Part shown: one piece after another, positions 16,414-24,804 of the stretch
Layout of the letters: the number at the start of each line of letters is the position of its first letter
Numbering within the stretch: the stretch's first letter is position 1
From: CAZENU01 sp965117035
Lineage (GTDB): Bacteria > Chloroflexota > Dehalococcoidia > Lucifugimonadales > CAZENU01
DNA length: 64,000 nt
Assembly (NCBI GenBank): GCA_965117035.1
Contig: OZ220748.1
Span: forward strand, 186,001-250,000
Reading direction: 5' to 3'
The notes under the pieces: generated by a model
What the model saw: only the letters and a program-made list of their open reading frames with translations
Databases searched by the model: none
Told to the model about the DNA's origin: nothing
Translations under genes and position numbers: made by a program

Positions 16414-16770
16414 CTACGGCTGCTGGAGCAGCTGCAGGGTGTTGCCGTCCGGGTCCGGGAATGTCGCCACCCAGCCGCCCCAATGCTCCCGTTCCGGCTC
16501 GCGTTCGAGGACGACGCCTCGTTCCCTGAGCCGGTCGCACTCGGCGTGGATGTCGTCCACGCCGAGATTGATCATGACCCTGTGCGGCTCGGCCGTCCTG
16601 CCGGACACCCCCGAGTGCGTGCCCAGTCCCAGGCGGATGCCTCCCCACTTGAACGAGACGAAGTCCGGCCTGACCGAGTGCGGGGTCAGCCCCAGTACGT
16701 CCCTGTAGAAGGCAAGCAGGCGCTCCAGGTCGTCGGTCCAGACGATCACGCCCGCGAGTCCGTCGATCAT
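16414..16770 (-). CDS. VOC-superfamily (glyoxalase/bleomycin-resistance-like) protein
   Basis: A 118-residue protein made of two beta-alpha-beta-beta-beta units (IVWTDDLERLLAFYRDVLGL; VMINLGVDDIHAECDRLRERGV; VATFPDPDGNTLQLLQ). This is the vicinal-oxygen-chelate fold, usually a metal-dependent enzyme or a binding protein. The final Glu of the usual DPxGNxxEL motif is Gln here (DPDGNTLQLLQ), so a metal site may be altered. The ATG at 16770 is preferred over upstream codons because the fold begins there. Specific substrate unknown. Confidence 0.8.
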   Translation of the reverse strand: MIDGLAGVIVWTDDLERLLAFYRDVLGLTPHSVRPDFVSFKWGGIRLGLGTHSGVSGRTAEPHRVMINLGVDDIHAECDRLRERGVVLEREPEREHWGGWVATFPDPDGNTLQLLQQP

Positions 16771-16830
16771 TTCATGCCCCCGGGGTCCGCGGCCCGAGCG
16801 CGGTCGTGCCAACAGGGACGCCCGGTCGCT

Positions 16831-16858
16831 TTGTACATTGCGCAAACGCGAGTATAAT
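16831..16858 (+). promoter_or_regulatory. Promoter of the small-RNA candidate
   Basis: A -35-like TTGTAC (16831-16836) is followed after 16 nt by a perfect -10 TATAAT (16853-16858). No recognisable long coding region follows on this strand, and a terminator lies 123 nt downstream, so the unit looks like an independent short transcript. Confidence 0.7.
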
Positions 16859-16864
16859 GGTGTC

Positions 16865-17014
16865 CAGAGGCCTATGGTGGGGACGACAGCCCAGGCGGTG
16901 GGGTCTCGAGAAAGGAGGTGCTGCGTTGGACAGTAGTAGTCGGAGGTGTTCCGGATAGGTGTTCTCTGGAACGCCTCTCTGACAGGCCCCGCCACGGCGG
17001 GGCCTGTCTCTTTC
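16865..17014 (+). ncRNA. Candidate small structured RNA or micro-peptide transcript
   Basis: Between the promoter and a terminator lies about 150 nt. It contains AGAAAGGAGGTG (16909-16920), complementary over 12 nt to the usual 3' tail of bacterial 16S rRNA, then a 10-codon frame from TTG 16926 (MDSSSRRCSG, stop at 16958). A 10-bp hairpin follows (16943-16952 with 16968-16977, one G-U pair), then the terminator. It may be a regulatory RNA that presents an extreme Shine-Dalgarno sequence, or it may encode a very small peptide. No known RNA family is recognised; 6S and SRP RNA patterns are absent. Confidence 0.45.
16981..17014 (+). terminator. Rho-independent terminator
   Basis: A perfect 12-bp GC-rich stem (16981-16992 with 16997-17008) with loop CACG is followed by TCTTTC. 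It ends the small transcript and lies just before the 3' end of the convergent cinA-like gene. Confidence 0.7.
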
Positions 17015-17034
17015 GGAGACGTTGCGGCCGCGCA

Positions 17035-18276
17035 CTACGCCATCCCCCGCAGCAGCGCCTCGCGCGCCAGCTCCATAGCGTTCAGGCTGAGTCGCGTGCG
17101 GTCGGTGACGCTCCGGCCGGCGGAGTTGTAGGACAGTCTTCTCGAGGAGCGGCCGTCGGTGACGGAGATGTACGTTCGCCCCCTCGCGAGGTTCTCGGCG
17201 CTGTCCGATTCGTCAGGCACCGCGTGCAGCGCCATGCCGATGTCAGCCCCGCTCCTCTCTCTCATGGCCCGCGCGAGCCGATCGCATAGAGCGGCCGGGT
17301 CCTCCGCGTCGAGGTCGCCCGCCGGCGCATCGGCGACGAGGCGCCGGATAGACTCGGAGCCGCCGCCGATCACCGCCTCGACGAACGCGGCCGGGCCGGC
17401 GCGCTGGACCCGCTCCGACAGCATCCCTCCGGTGACGTCCTCGTAGACGGCGACGGTCTTGCGGCGCTCTCGCAGCAGCGCCCCGACGGCGTCCTCCATG
17501 GTGTCGTCGTCCGCGGCGAAGACCTGGGCCCCGAGCAGGCCCCTGACCTCGGCCTCCACGGGCTCGATCATCTCGGCCGCCGCTTCCAGGCTTGGCGCCT
17601 TGGCCGCGATCCTGACGTCGACCTGGCCGGGGTGCGCCAGCACGCCCACGGTGGGGTTCCTCGAGTTGGCGATAAGGTGGCCGATCAGGTCGTCGACGGC
17701 GCTCTCACCCATCCCGGCAACCTTGAGGACCCGGTACGTTATCAGCCCGGACAGGTCGAACCTCTCCCGCAGGTACGGCGAGACCCTGTTGTCGAACAGC
17801 CACTTCATCTCGACGGGGACGCCGGGCAGCGCGAAGACGACGCCCCGCGGGTCCTCGACGATGAAGGACGGCGCGGTGCCGTTGGGGTTCTCGACCGGTA
17901 TTGCCCCCGCCGGGATGTAGGCCTGCCGCTCGTTGTTCTTCGTCATCACGAAGCCGCGGCTGCGGAAACGCGTTTCGATCTGCTCCAGGAGGCCGGCGTC
18001 GAGCACCAGCTCCCGGCCGGTGGCCTCGGCCACGATCTCGCGCGTCAGGTCGTCCTGCGTCGGCCCGAGCCCGCCGCTGGTGACGACGACGTCCGAGCGG
18101 TCGAGCGCCCTGTCGATCACCTCCTTCATGCGCCCGGGGTTGTCGCCGACGACGGTCTTGTAGTACATGTCGACGCCGAGCGCGGTGAGCCGCTCCGCCA
18201 TCCACGCCGAGTTCGTGTCGACGATCTGGCCGAGCAGCAGCTCCGATCCGATGGCTACGATCTCCGCGGTGGCCAC
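17035..18276 (-). CDS. CinA-family protein with degenerate C-terminal deamidase domain
   Basis: About 413 residues. The N-terminal half is a MoCF-type (COG1058) domain: IVAIGSELLLGQIVDTNSAW and VVTSGGLGPTQDD. In bacteria this domain is an ADP-ribose/NMN-cycle pyrophosphatase-like module. The C-terminal half aligns with the CinA/PncC nicotinamide-nucleotide amidase domain, but the catalytic ESCTGG motif reads YEDVTGG and the usual GVVAYSNEAK segment is lost, so amidase activity is doubtful. The GTG at 18276 is chosen for its GGAGGAG sequence 7 nt upstream; GTG 18282 is also possible. Confidence 0.85.
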   Translation of the reverse strand: MATAEIVAIGSELLLGQIVDTNSAWMAERLTALGVDMYYKTVVGDNPGRMKEVIDRALDRSDVVVTSGGLGPTQDDLTREIVAEATGRELVLDAGLLEQIETRFRSRGFVMTKNNERQAYIPAGAIPVENPNGTAPSFIVEDPRGVVFALPGVPVEMKWLFDNRVSPYLRERFDLSGLITYRVLKVAGMGESAVDDLIGHLIANSRNPTVGVLAHPGQVDVRIAAKAPSLEAAAEMIEPVEAEVRGLLGAQVFAADDDTMEDAVGALLRERRKTVAVYEDVTGGMLSERVQRAGPAAFVEAVIGGGSESIRRLVADAPAGDLDAEDPAALCDRLARAMRERSGADIGMALHAVPDESDSAENLARGRTYISVTDGRSSRRLSYNSAGRSVTDRTRLSLNAMELAREALLRGMA

Positions 18277-18340
18277 TGTCACGCTCCTCCTGTACGACCT
18301 GACGGCGCTCTGGGCCCAAACCGGCGCCGCGAACGCCTGC

Positions 18341-19432
18341 TCAGGCGTGCTTTTCCCGGAGCATGGCCGCACCCTCGCACAGGGCCTTCAGCTTCAGGTA
18401 CGCCTCGTCCATGTCCGCGGGGTTGGCGCTGGACGGGGAGAAGCCGCAGTCCGGGTTCAGGGTGAGCCGCTCCTTCGGGACGTACTCCATCGCCGCCTCC
18501 GCCCTCGCCACGACCTCCTGCGCCGACTCCACGTGCGGGTCGGTGTGGTCGATCACGCCGAGGCCGAGGTTCTTGTCCTCCGGGAACCGACGCAGCACGT
18601 CGATGCCTCCGGCGTCCGGCGTGGCGAACTCCATCGCGAACCGGTCGACGTTCATCTGCCCGAGCGCGTCCATGATCAGGTCGTAGGGGCCGGTCGTGGC
18701 GTGCTCGCGGTTGAAGTGGGCGTGGCACATGTGGACGCTGACGAACAGGTCGTCTACGCCCTCCACCGCGCCGTTGACCGACGATACCGACATTTCTATC
18801 TCGCCGTCCACGTCCGTGATGCCCTGACCCTCCCTGTAGGCGGGATCGACCAGCAGGGCCAACCAGGGGTCGTCGAGCTGCACGGCGTTGACGCCGGCCG
18901 CGGCCAGCGCCCGCATCTCGTCGCGGACGATCGGGATGCAGTCCTCCATGAACTCCTGGCGCGTAGGGTAAGCGGCCGTCGAGTGCTCAGGGCTCCACAT
19001 GCGGCGGGCGACCGTGTAGGGCGACGGGATGGCCACGATGGTCTTTGCGTTCGCATGGTCCCTGAGGAACGACGCCTCGGCCACCGCGATCGGGCGACGG
19101 GACTCCAGCTTCCGGACGACGGCGGGGTAGGGCATCCGCGACACGGTCGAGGCCCTGGTCGAAATCAGGTCGTCCTCGAAGCCGTCTACGGCCTCCGAGA
19201 AGACCTTGACGTAGCTCTCCCGACGCCACTCGCCGTCGGAAACGAAGTCGAGCCCCGCCCGCTCCTGCAGGCGAATCGCGAAGGGTATGGCGCTGTCGAG
19301 CAGCCTGTCGGCCTCCGCGGCCGGGATGCGCCCGGCCTTCCGGTCTTCGATCAGCTCCCGTACCCACTCGTGCCGGGGCAGGCTGCCCACCACCATCGTG
19401 GCGAACGGCTTCCCCGCGATTCCATCGGTCAT
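18341..19432 (-). CDS. MetE-like (cobalamin-independent methionine synthase C-terminal fold) protein
   Basis: A 363-residue TIM-barrel protein of the UROD/MetE superfamily. Zinc-ligand candidates match MetE: His234 and Cys236 (VSVHMCHAHF), Glu269 (FAMEFA) and Cys329 (NPDCGFSP). The MetE N-terminal domain is absent, so it resembles single-domain methyltransferases or epoxyalkane-coenzyme-M-transferase-like proteins. It probably transfers a thiol- or methyl-bound group; the substrate is unknown. The ATG follows AGGAGGAG at ideal spacing. It is 58 nt from the TPP-enzyme gene on the same strand and may be cotranscribed with it. Confidence 0.85.
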   Translation of the reverse strand: MTDGIAGKPFATMVVGSLPRHEWVRELIEDRKAGRIPAAEADRLLDSAIPFAIRLQERAGLDFVSDGEWRRESYVKVFSEAVDGFEDDLISTRASTVSRMPYPAVVRKLESRRPIAVAEASFLRDHANAKTIVAIPSPYTVARRMWSPEHSTAAYPTRQEFMEDCIPIVRDEMRALAAAGVNAVQLDDPWLALLVDPAYREGQGITDVDGEIEMSVSSVNGAVEGVDDLFVSVHMCHAHFNREHATTGPYDLIMDALGQMNVDRFAMEFATPDAGGIDVLRRFPEDKNLGLGVIDHTDPHVESAQEVVARAEAAMEYVPKERLTLNPDCGFSPSSANPADMDEAYLKLKALCEGAAMLREKHA

Positions 19433-19490
19433 GTGCTCCTCCTATCGGCCGGCCACCGGCCGGCGTCTGGCGTGCGGGCCCAGGGGTCGT

Positions 19491-21179
19491 CTAGAACGGC
19501 AGGATGGTCCCGCTCTTCCAGCGAGCCACGGCCGCCTCGGCACGCGGGCTGATCGCCCGCTGCACCGCCACGTCGATCAGTGCCGGCAAGCCGGATGACA
19601 GCGCCCGCTCAATGGCGCCCGAAAGCTCGTCCGGGCGTTCGACGTGCTCGCCGTATCCGCCGAGTGCGGCGACCATCCGGTCGTACCGCGCCGGGAGCAG
19701 GTCGGTCGCCACCGGTTTGCCGTAGACGCCGATCTGGATCTGGCGGTCTATGCCCCACGCGGCGTCGTTTCCCAGGATGCCTACGAAGTCCAGGCCGTGC
19801 CTCACCGCCGTATCGTACTCCATCGCGTTGAACCCGAAGCCCCCGTCGCCGGTCAGCAGGAAGACCCGCCTGTCGGGGTGCGCTGCCTTGGCCGCCAGGG
19901 CCGTGGGCACTCCGATGCCCAACATCCCCAGCGACGACACGTAGAGCCAGCTCCGGGGCGACCGCGCCGGGTGGAACGCCCGGCCGAAGTGGCAGTAGTC
20001 GCCGCCGTCGAAGACAAGAATGTCGTCGGGCCGCAGGAACGACTCGAGCGCCTTGTGCACCCTCATGGCGTGCATCGGGACCTCGTCCGCGGCCAGGGAC
20101 TCCAGCCACTCTCGCTGCGCGTCTCGCTCTGCCCGCAGCTCGTCCGCCCACGCGGGCTCCGGCCACGCGTGCCGGGAGGCCTCCGCCGTCATCTGCTCGA
20201 CGACCTCGGCGACGTCGCCCTGGATGCCGACGGCGGGCGGCCTGTTGCGGCCGATCTCCTCCGCCGCGGGGTCTACCTGGACCAGCGCGGCGTCGGGGCC
20301 TATGGTCGGCGGCATGGCGTACCCGAGGATGATGTCCTGCTTCTTGCCGAGCAGCAGGACCGCGTCGGCGGAGCCGGAAAGCCGCGCGGCGCGGTTGAGC
20401 CCGTTGTCGAAGAAGCCGGCGCTGTTCGGGTGGTCGTCCGATAGCAGTCCGCGGGCCTCACCCTCGGTCATGACGGGAATCCGCGTCGCCTCGGCGAGAC
20501 GACGGAGGGCCTCCCCGGAGTCGGAATACGCCGCCGCGGTGCCGGCGATTATCAGCGGCCTCTCGGCGTTGCGCAGCAGGGCGATCGCCTGCTCGACGAG
20601 CTCGCGGTCTCCGGGCGCGGGCGCGCCGGGATTGCCGAGGTCGTGGAAGGAGACCTCGTCCTCCGCGACGGACTGCTCCTGCACGTCTATCGGGACCGTG
20701 AGGTGCACAGGCCCGCGTCGGCCGGAGTACGCGACGCGGAGGGCCTGGGCGATCATCTGCGGGACGCGCCGTATGTCGGTCACCATCCACGAGGCCTTTG
20801 TCGTCGGGAGCGCCATGCCGACCTGGTCGATCTCCTGCATGGCGCCGCGTCCGAGCTCCGGCAGGGGAGCGGAGCCGCTGATCGACAGCAGCGGGCTCTC
20901 GGTGTGCATGGCGTTGCTCAGGCCCGGGACCGCGTTGGCGAAGCCCGGAGTGGTGTACATCGCGACGCCGGGGCCGCCCGTGATCCGGCCCCACGCGTCG
21001 GCCATGTGCACCGCGGCCTGCTCGTGCCGCGTGTCGACGAACCGGAAGCCCATGTCGTCCATGACGTCGAGTACGGGCAGGACGTGGTCGCCGGCCAGGG
21101 TGAACACGGTGTGGACACCGGCGCGTTGAAGCGCGATTCCGACGAGCTGACCGCCGGTCAGCCTGCTTGCGGGGCACAC
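19491..21179 (-). CDS. Thiamine-diphosphate-dependent enzyme, acetolactate-synthase-like
   Basis: A 562-residue protein with three TPP-enzyme domains: N-terminal pyrimidine-binding (VDTRHEQAAVHMADAWGR with the catalytic Glu), a central FAD/nucleotide-like domain, and C-terminal PP-binding with GDG at 444 through Asn471 (GDGGFGFNAMEYDTA, then ILGNDAAWG). Biosynthetic acetolactate synthase, oxalyl-CoA decarboxylase-like and benzoylformate-decarboxylase-like functions are all possible. No small regulatory subunit gene lies nearby, which argues against an ilvB role. The GTG at 21179 is favoured by GGAGGG 5 nt upstream; longer frames have no support. Confidence 0.85.
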   Translation of the reverse strand: MCPASRLTGGQLVGIALQRAGVHTVFTLAGDHVLPVLDVMDDMGFRFVDTRHEQAAVHMADAWGRITGGPGVAMYTTPGFANAVPGLSNAMHTESPLLSISGSAPLPELGRGAMQEIDQVGMALPTTKASWMVTDIRRVPQMIAQALRVAYSGRRGPVHLTVPIDVQEQSVAEDEVSFHDLGNPGAPAPGDRELVEQAIALLRNAERPLIIAGTAAAYSDSGEALRRLAEATRIPVMTEGEARGLLSDDHPNSAGFFDNGLNRAARLSGSADAVLLLGKKQDIILGYAMPPTIGPDAALVQVDPAAEEIGRNRPPAVGIQGDVAEVVEQMTAEASRHAWPEPAWADELRAERDAQREWLESLAADEVPMHAMRVHKALESFLRPDDILVFDGGDYCHFGRAFHPARSPRSWLYVSSLGMLGIGVPTALAAKAAHPDRRVFLLTGDGGFGFNAMEYDTAVRHGLDFVGILGNDAAWGIDRQIQIGVYGKPVATDLLPARYDRMVAALGGYGEHVERPDELSGAIERALSSGLPALIDVAVQRAISPRAEAAVARWKSGTILPF

Positions 21180-21392
21180 TAGGACCCTCCGGACGTCTTG
21201 CGGGCGGGCTTGGGGATGGCGTCCGGCACATTCTAGCCGGGGCCGGAAGCCTGTCAAGCTGCGTGGCGCGTTGACGGTCCGGCGCGGCGTTGGACCGACG
21301 GGTGCGCGGGGTCGCAGACGCTCCGCGGACGAGGGCCGTTTTCGGGGCCCGCCGCGCGAGGCTGACGGCAGGCCAATGTGCAAGGCGCCGGT
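21180..21392. other. Intergenic region without recognised features
   Basis: About 210 nt between the divergent TPP-enzyme start and the gyrB promoter. It is GC-rich, and I see no convincing gene, repeat or terminator in it. It should contain the promoter of the minus-strand gene, but no clear consensus boxes are visible. Confidence 0.4.
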
Positions 21393-21421
21393 TTGAAAGG
21401 ATTCTTAGAAAATGGTAAAAT
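21393..21421 (+). promoter_or_regulatory. gyrB promoter
   Basis: TTGAAA (21393-21398) and TAAAAT (21416-21421) are separated by 17 nt, a near-consensus sigma-70-type promoter in a locally AT-rich stretch. It would give a 5' leader of about 165 nt to gyrB. Confidence 0.75.
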
Positions 21422-21450
21422 TACGGTACCTTGGGGCCCTTGAAATTTCG

Positions 21451-21470
21451 TAGCTGTACAAGTACAACTA
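21451..21470. promoter_or_regulatory. Palindromic operator candidate in the gyrB leader
   Basis: A 20-bp imperfect palindrome (TAGCTGTAC-AA-GTACAACTA, 8 of 9 pairs) lies about 20-40 nt downstream of the predicted transcription start. Its symmetry and AT-rich setting suggest a repressor or regulator site for gyrB. The cognate protein is unknown. Confidence 0.5.
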
Positions 21471-21594
21471 AATCGGTGGTTTCGGAGGTCCCCCACCGCG
21501 CCGTTTCGCCGGTCGGCCCGGACACCGCGAGGCCCCGTGATCCGGGTCCCCGCGGCCAGTCCCGCGCACATAATTTGACCATCGGGAGAGTCTG

Positions 21595-23553
21595 ATGGCA
21601 ACAACTCAGGTCACCAACGATACGCAGTCTTACACCGCCAGCGACATCCAGGTGCTGGAGGGCATGGAGGCGGTCCGCCGCCGGCCCGGGATGTACATCG
21701 GCAGCACCGACCTGCGCGGCCTCCACCAGCTCATCTACGAAGTCGTCGACAACGCGGTCGACGAGTACATGGCCGGCCGCGCCACCAAGGTCAGCGTGTG
21801 GATCGGGCCCGAGGGCGAGGTCAAGGTCGAGGACGACGGAGGCGGCATTCCGACCGATACCCACAGCGCCACCGGGGTGTCGGCTGTTGAGACCGTCATG
21901 ACGACACTGCACGCGGGCGGCAAGTTCGGGGGCAAGGCGTATGCCGTCTCGAGCGGCCTGCACGGCGTGGGAGTGTCGGCGGTCAACGCGCTGTCGTCCC
22001 ACTTCGAGGTCGAAATCTACCGCGACGGCAGGCACTACCATCAGACCTTCTCGGCGGGCCAGACCACGTCCGAGCTGTCCGACTCGAAGATCGCGTTGAA
22101 TGGCAAGACGGGAACGACCGTCTCCTACATGCCGGACACGGAGATATTCCCCGAGATCGCCTACGACTTCGGCGTGCTGGCGCAGCGCTTCAAGGAGATG
22201 GCCTACCTGAACAAGGGGCTGGAGATACAGTTCCGAAGCGAATGGCACGCCAGCCGGCGGCCCGACGACGAAGAGGGCAGGTACGAGCGGACCTACCGCT
22301 CCGACGGCGGCATCTCCGAGTTCGTCACCGACCTGAACATGAACCGCGTCGCGCTGCACCAGGAGCCGATCTACGCCGAGCGGCAGGTGGACGGGACAAA
22401 GGTCGAGGCGGCGATGCAGTACAACGACACCTTCAACGAGGCGGTGTACTCGTTCGCCAACTGCGTCAACACCGCGGAGGGCGGCAGCCACCTGACCGGG
22501 TTCAGGGCCGCCGTTACCCGCGTCATCAACGACTACGGGCGCAAGCAGGGGCTGATCAAGGCCGGAGACCCCAACCTGTCGGGCGAGGCCACCCGAGAGG
22601 GTCTGGCGGCCGCGATCAGCGTGAAGCTAACCGATCCGCAGTTCGAGGGCCAGACGAAGGAGAAGCTCGGCAACCCCGAGGTGCGCAACCACGTCGAGAC
22701 GGTCGTTGCCGAGACCCTGCAGATATACCTCGAGGACCATCCGCAGGACTCCCGGCGGATCATCGACAAGTGCACGACCGCGCAGCGCGCGCGGGACGCC
22801 GCGCGAAAGGCCCGCGAGCTGATCATCCGCAAGAACGCCATGGACGGCGGCTCTCTGCCGGGCCTGCTGGCCGACTGCTCGGACCGCAACCCGGAGAACT
22901 GCGAGCTCTACATCGTCGAGGGCCCGTCGGCGGGCGGCACGGCGAAGATGGGCCGCAACCGCACCTTCCAGGCCGTGTTGCCCCTGAAGGGCAAGATCCT
23001 CAACGTCGAGAAGGCCCGCGAGGACAAGATGATCGGCAACGCCGAGATACGCGCCCTCATCATCGCGCTCGGCGCCGGAATAGGCGAGGACTTCAACGTC
23101 GAAAAGCTGCGCTACCACCGCATCGTCATAATGACGGACGCGGACGTGGACGGCTCGCACATCCGCACGCTGCTGCTGACCTTCTTCTTCAGGAACATGA
23201 GCCCGCTGATCACCAACGGCCACCTGTACATCGCCCAGCCGCCGCTGTACGGCATCACCGCCGGCAAGTCGAAGTTCTGGGCCGCCGACGAGGAGGAGCG
23301 CGAGGCTGTCATGGAGAAGCTGAGCGCCAGGAAGAACGTCAACGTGCAGCGCTACAAGGGCCTCGGAGAGATGAACGCGACCCAGCTCTGGGAGACGACC
23401 ATGGACCCGGAGCAGCGGACGCTTCTCCGAGTCGATCAGCGCGACGCGGCCGACGCGGACAACATCTTCGCGCTGCTCATGGGCGACGTGGTGGAGCCCA
23501 GGCGCAACTTCATCCAGGAACACGCGCTCGAAGTCGAGAACATCGACGTCTAG
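21595..23553 (+). CDS. gyrB: DNA gyrase subunit B
   Basis: A 652-residue ATPase subunit of DNA gyrase. The GHKL ATP-binding domain (YEVVDNAVDEYMAGR, DDGGGIPTD, LHAGGKFGGKAYAVSSGLHGVG), the transducer with the QTKEKLGN motif, and the TOPRIM domain (LYIVEGPSAGG, DADVDGSHIRTLLL, QRYKGLGEMN) are all present in order. QTKEKLGN and length favour GyrB over ParE. The ATG follows GGGAGAG. The gene has its own promoter and is not beside gyrA or recF in this window. Confidence 0.95.
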   Translation: MATTQVTNDTQSYTASDIQVLEGMEAVRRRPGMYIGSTDLRGLHQLIYEVVDNAVDEYMAGRATKVSVWIGPEGEVKVEDDGGGIPTDTHSATGVSAVETVMTTLHAGGKFGGKAYAVSSGLHGVGVSAVNALSSHFEVEIYRDGRHYHQTFSAGQTTSELSDSKIALNGKTGTTVSYMPDTEIFPEIAYDFGVLAQRFKEMAYLNKGLEIQFRSEWHASRRPDDEEGRYERTYRSDGGISEFVTDLNMNRVALHQEPIYAERQVDGTKVEAAMQYNDTFNEAVYSFANCVNTAEGGSHLTGFRAAVTRVINDYGRKQGLIKAGDPNLSGEATREGLAAAISVKLTDPQFEGQTKEKLGNPEVRNHVETVVAETLQIYLEDHPQDSRRIIDKCTTAQRARDAARKARELIIRKNAMDGGSLPGLLADCSDRNPENCELYIVEGPSAGGTAKMGRNRTFQAVLPLKGKILNVEKAREDKMIGNAEIRALIIALGAGIGEDFNVEKLRYHRIVIMTDADVDGSHIRTLLLTFFFRNMSPLITNGHLYIAQPPLYGITAGKSKFWAADEEEREAVMEKLSARKNVNVQRYKGLGEMNATQLWETTMDPEQRTLLRVDQRDAADADNIFALLMGDVVEPRRNFIQEHALEVENIDV

Positions 23554-23596
23554 CTCCGCCCGCCGGGGCGTAACGGTCCAGAGTTGATGGGCACAC

Positions 23597-23653
23597 AACC
23601 CGTTCGCCCTGAATAGGCCCGTCGCTTTGGGCGGGCCGTATCGAAGGGGCGTG
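23597..23653. repeat. Dispersed palindromic repeat (REP-like), copy 1
   Basis: The unit reads CAACCCGTTCGCCCTGAATA, then a GGCCCG/CGGGCC inner hairpin, then CGTATCGAAGGGGCG. Outer arms pair as CCC-g-TTCG with CGAA-g-GGG. A second, diverged copy lies at 26598-26655 with the same outer arms but a different inner stem, the pattern expected of an intergenic REP-type element. Confidence 0.65.
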
Positions 23654-23712
23654 CACGGTTCAGGGCAGGTCAGTACACGTCGCGAACGCGCCAACCCACC
23701 GGGCGCCGCCGT

Positions 23713-24633
23713 TCAGTCCCAGATGCCGGTGCTGAAGTAGCGCTCCCCGATGTCGTTGATGACGGTGACGACCACGCCGTCGCGGGCCTTCCGGGCTACC
23801 TGGTACGCGCCCTGGACGTACGCCCCCGTGGACTGCCCGGCGAATATCCCCTTGCCGGCGAGCAGCAGTGACATGTCGCGGGCCTCGTCGACGTCGACCA
23901 TGAGCGTCTCGTCGACGACGCTGTCGTCGAAGGTGTCGGGGACGATGTGTCCCTGGCCGAGCGGCTTGAGCCCCTCGACGCCGGGCCACTCGTCGAAGTT
24001 GATCAGCACGATCCGGACGCCGGGGTTGGCCTCCTTCAGCCGTCGGCCGACGCCGGTGATCGTGCCGCCGGTGCCGACTCCGGCGACGAAGTGGGTGACT
24101 CCGGGTACCTGGCGCAGTATCTCCTCGGCGGTCGTGTCGTAGTGGGCCTGCGGGTTGTTGACGTTGCTGTACTGGTCGCAGTAGAAGTAGCGGTCGGAGG
24201 CGCTCTCGTAGCGGCGCTTGACCTCCCTCAGCGTCTCGTCGTAGCCGAGCATGGGGTCGGTGAAGACGATCTCGGCGCCGTGGGCCAGCAGTCTCCTCTT
24301 GCGCTCCTCGCTCGCGTTGGACGGCATGACGAGCTGCACCCGGTAGCCGAGGGTGGCGCCGATCATGGCGTAGGCGATGCCGGCGTTGCCGGACGTCGCG
24401 TCGATGATCGTCTTGTCTTTCGTCAGCTCGCCGGACAGGACCGCCTCGACCAGCATCCTGAGCACGGGCCGGTCCTTGATCGAGCCGCCCGGGTTGAGCT
24501 GCTCGGCCTTGGCGTGGATCGCGGCGTCGCCGATGTCCAGGGGTAGGTCCAGCCTGACCGTCGGCGTGTTGCCGATGGCCAGCAGGGGCGGGTACTTCGA
24601 GACGAAGTCCTTGAACTCCTGAGACTGGGGCAA
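23713..24633 (-). CDS. Cysteine synthase family PLP-dependent enzyme
   Basis: A 306-residue fold-type II PLP enzyme. The Schiff-base lysine is Lys53 in LNPGGSIKDRP; the substrate loop DATSGNAGIAYAM (from residue 78) and the phosphate-binding GTGGTITGVGRRL are clear. The family joins O-acetylserine or O-phosphoserine with sulfide, or acts as cystathionine beta-synthase; the exact donor cannot be read. The TTG start at 24633 follows AGGAGG at 8 nt. A longer frame running back into the neighbouring MITE (start MTLNVEVGN) is probably not used. Confidence 0.88.
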   Translation of the reverse strand: MPQSQEFKDFVSKYPPLLAIGNTPTVRLDLPLDIGDAAIHAKAEQLNPGGSIKDRPVLRMLVEAVLSGELTKDKTIIDATSGNAGIAYAMIGATLGYRVQLVMPSNASEERKRRLLAHGAEIVFTDPMLGYDETLREVKRRYESASDRYFYCDQYSNVNNPQAHYDTTAEEILRQVPGVTHFVAGVGTGGTITGVGRRLKEANPGVRIVLINFDEWPGVEGLKPLGQGHIVPDTFDDSVVDETLMVDVDEARDMSLLLAGKGIFAGQSTGAYVQGAYQVARKARDGVVVTVINDIGERYFSTGIWD

Positions 24634-24737
24634 GCTGTAGGCCTCCTGCCGCTGTCCCGCCGGATCCGGTGGAAGACGGGAATGGGCTGAAGAAGTATAG
24701 CCAGCCAGATACGCGCCCGGCAAACAAGCCCGGCGTC

Positions 24738-24804
24738 CGCGATTCCCCACCTCCACGTTCAGCGTCATATCTGACGGCCGTCACCCCGTAGCGGCGGGTT
24801 TCCA
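24738..24804. repeat. MITE-like repeat A, first half (interrupted by IS copy 1)
   Basis: This is one half of a roughly 120-bp repeat split by the IS1182-type element; the other half is 26483-26540. The outer ends are imperfect inverted repeats (ATTCCCCACCT against AATCCCCCACC). A 6-bp direct repeat GGCGTC abuts both outer ends (24732-24737 and 26541-26546), a likely target duplication of the MITE itself. The second family member is split the same way at 46509-46566 and 48245-48312. Confidence 0.75.

Noticed and set aside
16946..17131. 61-codon frame from GTG 16946 reading through the terminator
   Set aside because: It runs through a strong hairpin and into the convergent cinA-like gene, and it resembles nothing.
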